64,000 nucleotides of DNA from NCBI RefSeq assembly GCF_030055635.1, contig NZ_JASFYM010000008.1, positions 1 to 64,000 on the forward strand, written 5' to 3'. The position numbers and the translations under genes are program-made. The notes below the pieces were generated by a model that was not told the DNA's origin, did not search any database, and saw only the letters and a program-made list of their open reading frames with translations. Shown here in pieces: positions 18,701-28,247 of the stretch. Numbering within the stretch: position 1 is the stretch's first letter; each line of letters opens with the position of its first letter. The DNA is from Methanothrix sp. GTDB lineage: Archaea > Halobacteriota > Methanosarcinia > Methanotrichales > Methanotrichaceae.

Positions 18701-19657
18701 TTGACATCGAACCAGGTTGTGCTTTGGATCGGCTTTGGCGTTCTCGTCGTACTGCTTCTCGCAGTCGATCTGGGTGTATTCCACAGAAGATCGAGCGTTA
18801 TATCGGTTAGAGAATCGCTGATCTGGAGCGGGATCTGGACTGCAATCGCGCTCATATTCAACATAATAATATTCTTCTGGCACGGCCAGGACAGGGCCCT
18901 GGAGTTCCTGGCGGGCTATCTCATAGAGAGGTCGCTGAGCGTCGACAACCTTTTTGTATTCCTGATGATATTCAGCTACTTCCAGGTACCCGAGACGCAT
19001 CAGTACAAGGTCCTCTTCTGGGGCATCGTCGTTGCGCTCCTCATGAGAGCATTATTCATAGCGACCGGTCTGACGCTCATAGAGCACTTCGACTGGATCA
19101 TCTATCTGTTCGGGGCTTTTCTCATAGTGACAGGGATCAAGATGGCCCTCCAGAGGGAATCCAACGTAAAGCCGGACAGGAACCCGGTTGTTAGGATGTT
19201 CAGAAGCGTGATACCGGCGACAGACCAATACGACGGCGGGAGGTTCATCACCAGAGCCTACGGCAGAACAATGGCCACTCCGCTTCTGATCGTCCTGATC
19301 GCGGTTGAGGTGACCGATCTGGTATTTGCTGTGGATTCGATTCCGGCGGTCTTTGCTGTTACTGTCGATCCGTTCGTGGTTTACACATCCAACGTCTTTG
19401 CGGTGCTCGGGCTGAGAGCGCTCTACTTCGCCCTGGCCGCCTGCGCACACATGTTCCACTACCTCAATCACGGTGTGATACTGATACTGATATTCGTTGG
19501 CGTCAAGATGCTTCTCTCAGATCTGTACGAGATACCGGTCACCTTTGCCCTTGGAGTTGTCGCACTGGTTCTGCTGGTCTCGATACTGGCATCTCTGGCG
19601 AGGCCCTCTGACAGAGAGCAGGTCCTTAGCTGCCTGAAGAGCATCTCAGGCAAGTGA
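18701..19657 (+). CDS. TerC-family integral membrane protein
   Basis: A 318-residue membrane protein with seven to eight hydrophobic helices. The TerC signatures ERSLSVDNLFVF (near residue 76) and TDLVFAVDSIPA (near 206) carry the conserved acidic metal-binding residues. TerC/Alx proteins are linked to manganese or calcium export and to metal loading of exported enzymes. TTG at 18701 is the start; no in-frame ATG exists upstream. A hairpin (CGTCAAAT with ATTTCGACG) lies in the leader. The stop overlaps the start of a P-type ATPase, so the two are one operon. Confidence 0.92.
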   Translation: MTSNQVVLWIGFGVLVVLLLAVDLGVFHRRSSVISVRESLIWSGIWTAIALIFNIIIFFWHGQDRALEFLAGYLIERSLSVDNLFVFLMIFSYFQVPETHQYKVLFWGIVVALLMRALFIATGLTLIEHFDWIIYLFGAFLIVTGIKMALQRESNVKPDRNPVVRMFRSVIPATDQYDGGRFITRAYGRTMATPLLIVLIAVEVTDLVFAVDSIPAVFAVTVDPFVVYTSNVFAVLGLRALYFALAACAHMFHYLNHGVILILIFVGVKMLLSDLYEIPVTFALGVVALVLLVSILASLARPSDREQVLSCLKSISGK

Positions 19658-22185
19658 TTGTCATGGAGATAACAGCCGCAGGTCTATCAAGCGCGGAGGC
19701 AGAGAGGAGGCTCAGGGAGGAGGGCTACAACGAGCTCCCCTCCGAGAGGGGTCGCGGGCTTCTATCCATCGCCATGGAGGTTCTGAAGGAGCCGATGATA
19801 TCCCTCCTAATAGCATGCGGAGGCATCTACCTTCTCCTGGGAGACCGCAGAGAGGCGCTGATTCTGATATTCTTCGTGCTTGTGGTGATCTCCATAACAC
19901 TCTACCAGGAGAGGAGGGCAGAGGGCGCCCTTGATGCTCTTAGGGCCCTGTCGAGCCCAAGGGCTCTCGTGATCAGAGATGGAGTGCCGGTGCGAATCCC
20001 CGGACGGGAGGTCGTCCGTGGAGATCTCATAGTCCTCGAGGAGGGGGACAGGGTGCCGGCGGATGCTGCAGTTATCTCCTGCACCAGCCTCATGGTGGAT
20101 GAATCGATACTGACTGGAGAATCGATGCCTGTCAGGAAGGTATCCTGCGAGGATCAGGAATATCCAGAGGTCATGCCACCAGGTGGAGACGGGCTGCCAT
20201 TCATCTACTCCGGCACGCTTGTCGTTCAGGGAAGGGGGCTGGCAAGGGTGGTCGCCACCGGCTCCAGGACGCTGATGGGTAGGATAGGGGCCTCTCTCAA
20301 AAGCATAGAGCTGGAGGAGAGCAGGCTCAAGATTGAGACGCGATCAATTGTTCGCAGGCTCACAATTTTCGGGCTTGCGCTGAGCACAGTCCTGCTGATA
20401 GCATATGCGCTCGAGACCGGCGATCTTCTCGGCGGTCTTCTGGCAGGGATAACGCTGACAATGGCGATACTTCCGGAGGAGTTCCCTGTCGTCCTCACGA
20501 TCTTTCTCGCCCTCGGCGCCTGGAGGCTCTCCAGGATAAATGTGCTCACCAGAAACCTCTCTGCAATAGAGACCCTGGGATCTGTAACCGTTCTGTGCAC
20601 CGACAAGACAGGCACCGTGACCCTGAACAGGATGCGTGTCAGGAAGATATTCGCCAGGGGCAGGATCCACGATGTGGATGGGGTGCTTCCCGAGGAGGTT
20701 CACGATGTCGTAGAGTTCGGGATCCTCGCTGGGAGAAGAGACCCGTTCAATCCGATGGAGATCGCGCTCCAGGAGCTGGGGAGGAGGGAGCTCAACAGGA
20801 CAGAGCACATCCACGACGACTGGACCTTCGTACAGGAGTATCCGCTCACCGATGACATACTCGCGATGTCGATGGTCTGGATGCGCGGGGGTGAGTATGT
20901 CATAGCCGCGAAGGGCGCACCCGAATCGATATTCGATCTCTGCCATCTTGAGAGGGAAGAAGCTGAGGAGCTCAGCAAAGTCGTGGAGAGGATGGCAGAG
21001 GACGGGCTGCGCGTTCTGGGGGTTGCCAGGGCCGCGATCTCAGAATCAGAGCTGCCGGATGGGCAGCACGGGTTCGACTTTCAGTTTCTTGGATTGCTCG
21101 GCTTCTCAGATACCATCAGGCCAGGCGTGCCTGATGCAGTAAATGAATGCCAGAGAGCTGGCGTGAGGGTGATGCTGATCACAGGCGATCACCCGATCAC
21201 TGCAGCCTCAGTCGCGTCTGCGATAAATCTTCATCCCGGCTCTGTGCTGACAGGACCTGAGATCGAGTCGATGAGCGATGAAGAGCTCTCAGAACGCCTG
21301 AAAGATGCGAACGTCTTCGCCAGGATGGTTCCCGAGCAGAAGCTCAGGCTCGTAGAGCTCCTGAAGAGAGATGGAGAGGTAGTTGCGATGACCGGAGACG
21401 GTGTCAATGACGCTCCCGCCCTTAAATCAGCTCACATAGGCATCGCCATGGGATCGAGGGGCACAGATGTCGCTCGAGAGTCCGCGGACATCGTGCTCCT
21501 GGACGATGACTTCTCTTCAATAGTCAGGGCGGTACGTCTGGGGCGGAGGATCTTCGACAACATCAGAAAGGCGACTGCGTACATACTGGCGATCCACGTT
21601 CCGATCGCGGGCATGTCCATCCTGCCTGTTGCTCTCGGCCAGCCGCTGCTGCTCCTGCCTGTGCACATCGCCTTCCTGGAGCTCATAATAGATCCTGCGT
21701 GCTCAATAGCATTCGAGGCCGAGGCTGAGGAGCGCGATGTGATGTCCAGGCCTCCGATGGATCCAAAGGCTTCGCTCTTCAGCAGCAGCGTGATCGGTCT
21801 GGGCGCTCTTCAGGGGACAAGCATTCTTGCAGTGCTCTCAGCTCTTTACCTCACAAGCATTGAGAGGAGCATGAACGAGGCCAGAGCCCTGATCTTCACC
21901 ACGCTTGTTCTGGCAAACCTGTTCCTGATACTCACAAACAGATCCTGGTCCCAGACGATACTCCAGAGCATGAGGGTCAGAAACTCAGCGCTATGGATGA
22001 TCTTCGGGGGGACACTGATTCTCCTCTCGATGATACTATACATACCATCACTCAGGTGGATGTTCCACTTCGGATTCCTGCACCCAAACGACATAGCAAT
22101 GTGCATCGCCCTGGCCTCCGCGAGCGTGCTGTGGTTTGAGGCGTGGAAGCTGATATTCAGAAGAGGTCGGGCCTGCCTGGCATGA
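19654..22185 (+). CDS. Cation-transporting P-type ATPase (Ca2+/Mn2+-like)
   Basis: An 843-residue P-type ATPase. Key motifs are TGES (near residue 148), PEEFPVVL in the ion-binding helix M4 (near 271), the phosphorylated DKTGT (near 316), and TGDGVNDAPAL (near 580). PEEFP and the domain order place it with P2-type calcium/manganese pumps rather than heavy-metal CPx pumps; no N-terminal CxxC domain is present. It starts with GTG overlapping the terC stop. TerC and the pump probably act together in export of a divalent cation. Confidence 0.92.
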   Translation: MIVMEITAAGLSSAEAERRLREEGYNELPSERGRGLLSIAMEVLKEPMISLLIACGGIYLLLGDRREALILIFFVLVVISITLYQERRAEGALDALRALSSPRALVIRDGVPVRIPGREVVRGDLIVLEEGDRVPADAAVISCTSLMVDESILTGESMPVRKVSCEDQEYPEVMPPGGDGLPFIYSGTLVVQGRGLARVVATGSRTLMGRIGASLKSIELEESRLKIETRSIVRRLTIFGLALSTVLLIAYALETGDLLGGLLAGITLTMAILPEEFPVVLTIFLALGAWRLSRINVLTRNLSAIETLGSVTVLCTDKTGTVTLNRMRVRKIFARGRIHDVDGVLPEEVHDVVEFGILAGRRDPFNPMEIALQELGRRELNRTEHIHDDWTFVQEYPLTDDILAMSMVWMRGGEYVIAAKGAPESIFDLCHLEREEAEELSKVVERMAEDGLRVLGVARAAISESELPDGQHGFDFQFLGLLGFSDTIRPGVPDAVNECQRAGVRVMLITGDHPITAASVASAINLHPGSVLTGPEIESMSDEELSERLKDANVFARMVPEQKLRLVELLKRDGEVVAMTGDGVNDAPALKSAHIGIAMGSRGTDVARESADIVLLDDDFSSIVRAVRLGRRIFDNIRKATAYILAIHVPIAGMSILPVALGQPLLLLPVHIAFLELIIDPACSIAFEAEAEERDVMSRPPMDPKASLFSSSVIGLGALQGTSILAVLSALYLTSIERSMNEARALIFTTLVLANLFLILTNRSWSQTILQSMRVRNSALWMIFGGTLILLSMILYIPSLRWMFHFGFLHPNDIAMCIALASASVLWFEAWKLIFRRGRACLA

Positions 22186-22246
22186 AGGAGCGATGCTCAA
22201 AGCCCAGCACCGGAACGCTGCGTTCAACGATGTGCTTGGAGCTTGA

Positions 22247-22978
22247 TCAGAGCATGCGATCGATCAGATCCTCTATGTGGCACATCTCGGAGATATCCGT
22301 GAGCCCGGATATTGACTCTGTCTCGATATCAAGCCCGAGCTCCACCGCGGCCGCGGCAGGGTTTGTGCCCCCGACGAGCGCAATCCCAAGATGGTCACGT
22401 TCCACCGGCATTCCAAGAACCTCCATGTTCGGCTCGCCGAGCTCCACAACCCCCATGATCCCCGCATCCCGCAGCTCATCGAGCAGATCCTCTATTGCAT
22501 CGCGGGAGATCATCGGGGCCTCATGCAGATTTCCGAGTATTCTTCCGGTCCCGGTGCGCATCATATCGCATATGCCGGTCAGCTCCTGAGCTATGAGAAG
22601 ATCCAGGGGATCTATGGTCGTGGCCCAGTACATTATCATGTCCGTGAAGCGCACAGTCTCCCTGTCGATCACCTCTATGAGCCCGCCGCCCTTGGGGCGA
22701 ACAGGTATCCCGTGCTTTATGAGATACCCGTCAATGGTCATGCTGCAGACCGTGTAAATCCTGAACCTATCCCCCGCATCCTCCAGCCTGACCAGGGGAG
22801 ATACCGCGAGATCGCTGTCTATCGCATCTTTGAATACCTCAAGCGTCTCCTGAAGGTCCTTCCTGGCCACGAGGGATCTGTTTGTTACAACCCTCCCAGC
22901 CCCTCTATCCGGGTCGAGGCTGACCTGATGGATCAGATTCTCTATCCTGCCCAGGGCAAAGACCAGCGGTTCCTTCAT
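22247..22978 (-). CDS. DUF128 (NrpR regulatory-domain) protein without HTH
   Basis: A 243-residue protein with a DUF128 domain, best known as the effector-binding part of the nitrogen regulator NrpR. The clearest motifs are KGGGLIEVIDRETVRF, which starts a second half-like segment, and VGGTNPAAAAVELG near residue 200. NrpR proper has an N-terminal winged helix, and I see none here. ATG at 22978 (MKEPLVFALG) is preferred over an upstream start that would add an unrelated Cys-rich stretch. It may be a free sensor domain. Whether it reads 2-oxoglutarate is unknown. Confidence 0.82.
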   Translation of the reverse strand: MKEPLVFALGRIENLIHQVSLDPDRGAGRVVTNRSLVARKDLQETLEVFKDAIDSDLAVSPLVRLEDAGDRFRIYTVCSMTIDGYLIKHGIPVRPKGGGLIEVIDRETVRFTDMIMYWATTIDPLDLLIAQELTGICDMMRTGTGRILGNLHEAPMISRDAIEDLLDELRDAGIMGVVELGEPNMEVLGMPVERDHLGIALVGGTNPAAAAVELGLDIETESISGLTDISEMCHIEDLIDRML

Positions 22979-23130
22979 TACAGCAGGGATATGCAATGAG
23001 TGATAAATACATGAGCATCCGCCTGAGGATCCAGCGAGAAATGTGCACAACCCTTCGTCGTTCTTGACGCGAAAAATGCCCTGGATGGTGCTGATTTTTC
23101 ATCCACATGGTGCTCTCGTATCATGAGCGC

Positions 23131-24309
23131 CTAATGCCGCTCAGATCCTGAAGATCTGGATCCGCATGGTAGTGTGAATGCATTTGGCAGCAGTTCGCTT
23201 GCCCTCACCATCAGCGCATCGCCATCTAACCCAACCATCACAACATCCATATCCCCAAACTCAAGCATCATCTGCCTGCATATGCCACATGGCGTTATTG
23301 GCCTGGGCAGATCTCCGGCAACAGCAAGCGCTACGAGCTCCCTCTCACCCGCAGCCACTGCGCCTGCAATCGCAACCCTCTCAGCGCATATTCCGGCGCC
23401 AGATGACGCATTCTCCACATTTGCGCCTCTGTATATCTTGCCGCTTCTGCAGAGAACAGCAGCTCCGACCCTGAACTTCGAGTACGGAGCATATGCCTGG
23501 TCTCTGGCATCGATGGCTGATCTGACGAGATCATCGTACTCGCCTGTGTACGGACGTGGTATCGATCTCAGGACGCCGATGTACATGCACTCGTGCGGCG
23601 GTATGTTCGGTATCGCAACAGGTCCCGAATCTGATAGCTCGACCGGCGCTCCACGTATCACAACCGCAGGAATCCCCTCATCCCCCTCGCCCATGACGAG
23701 CTGCGCAGCAGATACGAGGTTGTCGGCCACAGCCTTAACCGTTATTTTCAGGGGTCTGCCGTAGAGATCCCTTCTTCCGCGGGCGTCCTCCACAGGGAGT
23801 ATGCCATCGCATGCGAGCGCAACGCCGACGCATCCGAGCCGGAGAGGATGCGTTCTGCTGTCTCCTATGATCACACCAATCCTGGCGCCGTTCGATAGCG
23901 CGCTCCTTATTCTCGAGGCTGCTTCCTTCGGGTCTGAGGGAAGGAGAACCACATGCCCTGGAGGGGCATTCGAGTGATCCACTCCCGCGTTCGGGTAGAG
24001 AAAACCGTCCTTGAGGGCGAGAACAACACCCGGGATTCCCCCAAGTATCTCATCAGACTCCCTGAGGATCAGCTCCATCTCTGCTGGATCTTTTTCATAT
24101 CTGGAGGCGAGGGAGATCGCGCGTGAGCTTGGTGTGATATCAGCGAGAGATACCACGCGCCCCTCTCCGGTTGCGACGAAGCTCTCAGAGACGACGATCA
24201 CATCTCCGTCCCTGAGAGATATGCCTGCCTCATCAATTCCCCTCCTGAGAGCTTCTATGATATCCTCGCCGGGCCTCAGAAGACCTGTTTTTATACCGAA
24301 GATCTCCAA
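23131..24309 (-). CDS. cofE: F420-0:gamma-glutamyl ligase fused to cytidine deaminase
   Basis: One 392-residue frame holding two enzymes. Residues 1 to about 245 are CofE (EIFGIKTGLLRPGEDI, then GDVIVVSES, DSRTHPLRLGCVGVALA and GRPLKITVKAVADN), which adds glutamates to coenzyme F420-0. Residues from about 255 on are a cytidine deaminase, with AYAPYSKFRVGAAVL, the zinc motif GAGICAERVAI and PCGICRQ. TTG at 24309 is the preferred start: GGGGTGAG lies just upstream and the CofE family begins there. It lies 4 nt after the pterin gene. Fusion of F420 glutamylation with pyrimidine salvage is unexpected. Confidence 0.9.
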   Translation of the reverse strand: MEIFGIKTGLLRPGEDIIEALRRGIDEAGISLRDGDVIVVSESFVATGEGRVVSLADITPSSRAISLASRYEKDPAEMELILRESDEILGGIPGVVLALKDGFLYPNAGVDHSNAPPGHVVLLPSDPKEAASRIRSALSNGARIGVIIGDSRTHPLRLGCVGVALACDGILPVEDARGRRDLYGRPLKITVKAVADNLVSAAQLVMGEGDEGIPAVVIRGAPVELSDSGPVAIPNIPPHECMYIGVLRSIPRPYTGEYDDLVRSAIDARDQAYAPYSKFRVGAAVLCRSGKIYRGANVENASSGAGICAERVAIAGAVAAGERELVALAVAGDLPRPITPCGICRQMMLEFGDMDVVMVGLDGDALMVRASELLPNAFTLPCGSRSSGSERH

Positions 24310-24313
24310 AATC

Positions 24314-25558
24314 TCACCCCTTACGCTGCTGACCGGAGGCCGTATTACCAGCAAGCCTGTACCTGCTAGCATCTGTGTGGAGGACGCTCTCTATCTCGCT
24401 CGCTATCGATGGCAGACAGAACGGCTGAAGCCTGAGCTTTCCCAAAAGCCTCTCGATCTGGGCCAGCGTCCCGAATATCACAGCTCTGTCTGCTGAGGGA
24501 TCGCACCTCAGGGCGCCTCTTGGCACCGCAGCGTCTCCGCCAGCTGCCAGCATCTCCTGCTTTATCACCAGCGCCTCCATAGGGGTTATCCCATCAACTG
24601 CAATTGCCAGAAACGAGCCCTTCTTCCAGAGTATATCATGAGCTCCCGGATCAACCCCGACCCAGTCAAGGATACACCTCAGCTCCTCGGCCGAGCCTGT
24701 TGTGCTGAGAAGCTCCACCCTGCCGGAGCGCCTGAGACCTCCGCGGGCAGCCTGGGCGATTCTGATCGCGTCCCTGCATACAGCTACATCGTGGGTTCTC
24801 ACCACATGTGCTCCGTTGTAAACAGCGATGGCTGTTGCAGCAATCGATCCCGTCAGCCTCTCAGCAGGATCCTTCAGATCCAGAACAGCGCCGATGAACG
24901 ACTTCCTGGAGACCGCTGCGACTACAGGTTTCCTCAGCGAGCGGAGGCTTCTCATCCCATCAAGAATCGCAAGATCGTACTCGTATGTCTTTTCAGGGAT
25001 CCAACGGCCGATTCCCGGATCGATGAGAATCTTCTTCTGATCGACCCCGCTCTCCACAGCGGTGCTGACAGCAGCTGCAAGCCTGGGGACTATATCCTTC
25101 AGCTCCAGAAGATCGCCGGGCCGCTCCCTTGAGGCCATGAGGAGCAGCGATGCGTCGTGCTCTGCTACCACCCTTGCCATCGAGGGATCATTCAGACATG
25201 AGACATCGTTGATGCAGCTTGCGCCCCTCGACAAAGCAAGATCTGCTATCGATGCCCGCTGGGTGTCCACCGAGACCTCGACATCGACATTATCCATGAT
25301 GTTCTCCAGAGCAGGGAAAAGCCTCTCCCGCTCCACATCCTCTGAGATGAAAGGAGAGCCGGGCGCTGTGGAGACTGCTCCGACATCTATCACCTCGGCA
25401 CCCTCGTCCACCATCCTCATGGCGAAGGATGCCGCGCTCTCAGGTGTGGAGACCGATCCCCTGTAGAACGACTCAGCACTCAGGTTGATTATCCCCATGA
25501 GCCTGACGGGATGGATGTCTCCAACCCTCAACCTGCCCAGCTCGCCCTCTATGGTCAA
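24314..25558 (-). CDS. Dihydropteroate synthase-like methanopterin-pathway enzyme
   Basis: A 414-residue protein. Residues 1 to about 270 form a DHPS-like TIM barrel: LMGIINLSAESFY near the start, EVIDVGAVSTAPG, VSVDTQRASIA, and DPGIGRW. In methanogens this branch joins the pterin to ribosylaminobenzene phosphate in tetrahydromethanopterin synthesis. The last 140 residues form an extra domain not found in bacterial DHPS. A TATA-like element lies near 25600. The next gene downstream, 4 nt away, makes F420, so two C1/hydride cofactors are co-expressed. Confidence 0.87.
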   Translation of the reverse strand: MTIEGELGRLRVGDIHPVRLMGIINLSAESFYRGSVSTPESAASFAMRMVDEGAEVIDVGAVSTAPGSPFISEDVERERLFPALENIMDNVDVEVSVDTQRASIADLALSRGASCINDVSCLNDPSMARVVAEHDASLLLMASRERPGDLLELKDIVPRLAAAVSTAVESGVDQKKILIDPGIGRWIPEKTYEYDLAILDGMRSLRSLRKPVVAAVSRKSFIGAVLDLKDPAERLTGSIAATAIAVYNGAHVVRTHDVAVCRDAIRIAQAARGGLRRSGRVELLSTTGSAEELRCILDWVGVDPGAHDILWKKGSFLAIAVDGITPMEALVIKQEMLAAGGDAAVPRGALRCDPSADRAVIFGTLAQIERLLGKLRLQPFCLPSIASEIESVLHTDASRYRLAGNTASGQQRKG

Positions 25559-25875
25559 TCGGAACGCCCCTTGATTACAGAGGCGTCTTTTGTATTACCT
25601 ACTATATGGCATATTCTGTTGTTTAGGGAGATCATGCGCGGTAGGTCCGGACATCGTGCTGTGCAGCCCGGGAGCCAATGCATCCGGAAGAAATGACGGC
25701 TCGTGGAACGATGGCTAATGGGCTCGAACAGATGAATGATCCTGCTGGGAGTGGTTGTCCTGGCCGATATATTTCACGGGTCTGGGCGGATTGTACGCTG
25801 GGGATTTCGATGGTGTGGGTACACGACCAAATGCTGATACACCCCTGGAATGCAGTATCTCCTGGAGATGGTCGA
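25559..25875. other. Divergent promoter region
   Basis: 317 bp between the minus-strand pterin gene and the plus-strand Nudix gene. GACGCCTC and GGGGCG near 25562-25586 form an imperfect inverted repeat next to the pterin start and could be an operator. CCGATATATTT near 25764 may be the Nudix TATA box. An in-frame extension of the Nudix gene through here (to 25678) looks non-coding. Confidence 0.45.
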
Positions 25876-26289
25876 ATGGGCGATATCCGTTCACGAATAC
25901 AGACGCCGCTGCTCGCAGTTGATGTTGTGTTGAGGATGAATGATGGGATAGTCCTCATCCGCCGCAGGAACCCTCCGTTTATGGGGTTTTATGCGCTTCC
26001 CGGAGGATTTGTTGAGATCGGCGAGACTGTTGAGGATGCAGCACGGAGAGAGGTCATGGAGGAGACAGGAGTGAGCGCATCTCTTGTGAGGCTCGTGGGC
26101 GTTTACTCCGATCCGGACCGCGATCCGAGGGGGCATGTCGTCTCAGTATGCTATCTTGCGGATGGGCATGGCGAGCTCAGATCCGGCTCTGATGCATCTG
26201 ATGTGCAACTCTTCCGCCCTGATGAGCTGCCTGATCTGGCATTCGATCACGCCAGGATGATACGCGATGCGCTGAAGGCGATGGTCTAA
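25876..26289 (+). CDS. Nudix hydrolase (ADP-ribose pyrophosphatase-like)
   Basis: A 137-residue Nudix protein, normal for the family. The Nudix box is complete, running from GGFVEIGE through TVEDAARREVMEETGV (residues 40-62), with all catalytic Glu residues. FYALPGG ahead of the box is typical of ADP-ribose or NDP-sugar hydrolases. ATG at 25876 is chosen because it gives the usual N-terminus and has TGGAGATGG upstream; a longer frame adds 66 unlike residues. gltX begins 5 nt after the stop, so they are likely co-transcribed. Confidence 0.9.
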   Translation: MGDIRSRIQTPLLAVDVVLRMNDGIVLIRRRNPPFMGFYALPGGFVEIGETVEDAARREVMEETGVSASLVRLVGVYSDPDRDPRGHVVSVCYLADGHGELRSGSDASDVQLFRPDELPDLAFDHARMIRDALKAMV

Positions 26290-26294
26290 AGTAC

Positions 26295-28034
26295 ATGGCC
26301 ATATCTAGCGGAGGCGAGGGCAAAGCCAGGAGGAGTCCGGTGACGGAAGATATCAGGGAATTGATCGAGAAGTTCGCGCTGCAGAACGCTGTAAAGTACA
26401 GATCTGCGCCCAATCACGGCGCTGTCATGGGCAAGCTCATGGGAGAGCGCCCGGATCTCAGGCCGAGGGCTAGGGAGATAGCCCCGCTCATAACCAGCGT
26501 GCTAAAGGATATAGAGCAGATGGGCCCTGAGCAGTGGGAGGCCCGGCTCAGGGAGATCGCACCAGAGCTCATCGAGGAGATAAGCGCCAGAAAAGAGCCC
26601 GCGAAGGGGCTGCAGCCTTTGGAGGGCGCAGAGGGGGGAGTCGTCATGCGTTTCGCGCCGAATCCAAATGGCCCCCCTACACTCGGAAGCGCACGCGGGA
26701 TAATAATCAACTCAGAGTACGTGAAGATGTACGGCGGGAAGTTCATCCTCCGCTTCGATGATACCGATCCTGTCAACAAAAGACCGATGATAGAGGCGTA
26801 CGACTGGTACATAGAGGACTGCAGGTGGCTAGGGGCAGAGCCTCATGAGATCGTCGCTGCAAGCCAGAGGGTTGAAAAGTACTATGAGGTCGCTGAGGAG
26901 CTGATCCGCAGGGGCGGTGCATATGTGTGCATGTGCGAGCAGGCCGCCTTCAAATCGCTGAAGGATGCGGCCATGCCATGCCCGCACAGGGATCACACCG
27001 TCGATGAGAATCTGGATCTCTGGAATAAAATGCTTGATGGCAGCTTCAAAGAGGGCGAAGCTGTGCTGCGTGTCAAGACAGACATAAAGCATAAAGATCC
27101 GGCCATACGGGACTGGGCTGGATTCAGAATAGTGACAAAGAGCCACCCGCTTGTGGGCGACAGGTACCGCGTCTGGCCGCTGCTGGACTTCGAATCCGCT
27201 GTGGAGGATCATCTGCTGGGAGTGACACACATCCTGAGGGGCAAGGACCTGATAGACAGCGAGCGGCGGCAGAGGTATCTCTACGATCACATGGGCTGGG
27301 TATATCCAAGGGTCCTCCACTGGGGGAGGGTGAAGATATTCCAGTTCGGGGCATTCAGCACCAGCAAGCTGAGGAAAGCGATAGAGGCAGGTGAGTACAG
27401 CGGCTGGGACGACCCGCGGCTTCCGACTGTAAGGGCCGTAAGGCGCAGGGGCATCACCGCGGAGGCTCTCAGGAAGTTCATGATAGACCTAGGCGTCGGG
27501 GAGACGGACATCAGCATCAGCATGGATTCGATATACGCGGAGAACAGGCGGATTGTTGACCCGATCGCAAACAGGAGGTTCTTCGTATGGGACCCGGTTG
27601 AGATCGAGATCGAAGGCGATGTTCCTGAGGTCGCGGAGGCGCCGCTCCATCCCACGATAGATCGCGGCATGAGAAAGATCAGGGCCGGAAACAGGGTTCT
27701 CCTCTGCAGAGATGATGCGAATGGGCTCGAGGCCGGAAGCAGGATCAGGCTCAAGGATCTGTGCAACATAGAGATAAAGGAGGTATCTCCGCTCAGGGCT
27801 GAGTTCATCGATCTGAGCCCGGAGACCGCGAAACGCCTCAGGCTCAGGATAATCCACTGGGCTCCGGTCGACGGCATTCCTGTCCGGGTCCTCGGTCCCG
27901 AGAGGATCGATAGCGGCATTGGGGAGAATGGCATCTCGGATGAGCTAGACAGAATCGTCCAGTTCGAGAGGTACGGTTTCGTCAGAATAGATTCTGTTGG
28001 AGAGGAGGTAGTCGCGTACTTTGCGCACAGGTGA
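26295..28034 (+). CDS. gltX: Glutamyl-tRNA synthetase, archaeal type
   Basis: A 579-residue class I synthetase of the archaeal/eukaryotic GlnRS-like type, with a beta-barrel anticodon-binding domain at the C-terminus. The ATP-binding HIGH motif is replaced by PPTLGSAR (near residue 129), a variant I recall from Methanosarcinales. The KMSKS counterpart is FSTSKLRK near 355. FILRFDDTDP is the glutamate-site strand. The enzyme charges tRNA-Glu, and tRNA-Gln for later amidation. It is the second gene after Nudix. Confidence 0.96.
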   Translation: MAISSGGEGKARRSPVTEDIRELIEKFALQNAVKYRSAPNHGAVMGKLMGERPDLRPRAREIAPLITSVLKDIEQMGPEQWEARLREIAPELIEEISARKEPAKGLQPLEGAEGGVVMRFAPNPNGPPTLGSARGIIINSEYVKMYGGKFILRFDDTDPVNKRPMIEAYDWYIEDCRWLGAEPHEIVAASQRVEKYYEVAEELIRRGGAYVCMCEQAAFKSLKDAAMPCPHRDHTVDENLDLWNKMLDGSFKEGEAVLRVKTDIKHKDPAIRDWAGFRIVTKSHPLVGDRYRVWPLLDFESAVEDHLLGVTHILRGKDLIDSERRQRYLYDHMGWVYPRVLHWGRVKIFQFGAFSTSKLRKAIEAGEYSGWDDPRLPTVRAVRRRGITAEALRKFMIDLGVGETDISISMDSIYAENRRIVDPIANRRFFVWDPVEIEIEGDVPEVAEAPLHPTIDRGMRKIRAGNRVLLCRDDANGLEAGSRIRLKDLCNIEIKEVSPLRAEFIDLSPETAKRLRLRIIHWAPVDGIPVRVLGPERIDSGIGENGISDELDRIVQFERYGFVRIDSVGEEVVAYFAHR

Positions 28035-28215
28035 TCGCTGCGTGCGCTCACTAGACATATGCGACTGCCAGATGTCCGGAACGCAGGAGGCGCAGAACAG
28101 GAGCAGCACCACGATCCCATCACCGGACCCGGGATCTGCGCGGCATCCGCCTCCGGACCCCCCGCATGCCGTTAGATAGCTTTAAATAAGATGATGTGAT
28201 GGTGTAACCGGAAGG
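28035..28215. other. Downstream of gltX, no gene
   Basis: 180 bp of ordinary intergenic DNA leading into the promoter of small RNA copy 2. A possible TATA word, CTTTAAAT near 28179, is present but has no obvious gene. Confidence 0.4.
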
Positions 28216-28223
28216 TTTATATT
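28216..28223 (+). promoter_or_regulatory. TATA box of small RNA copy 2
   Basis: TTTATATT preceded by CCGGAAGG. The palindrome CGACGAAAGTCG at 28224-28235 lies between the TATA box and the start site and could be an operator. Copy 1 has the related CGACTATAGACG at the same place. Confidence 0.5.
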
Positions 28224-28247
28224 CGACGAAAGTCGGATATAGACCTC

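Noticed and set aside
22979-23050. N-terminal extension of the DUF128 protein
   Set aside because: The extra residues are Cys-rich and unlike the family, and no ribosome site supports the upstream start.
25678-25875. N-terminal extension of the Nudix protein
   Set aside because: 66 extra residues with no similarity to Nudix proteins; the internal ATG has a ribosome site and gives the family length.
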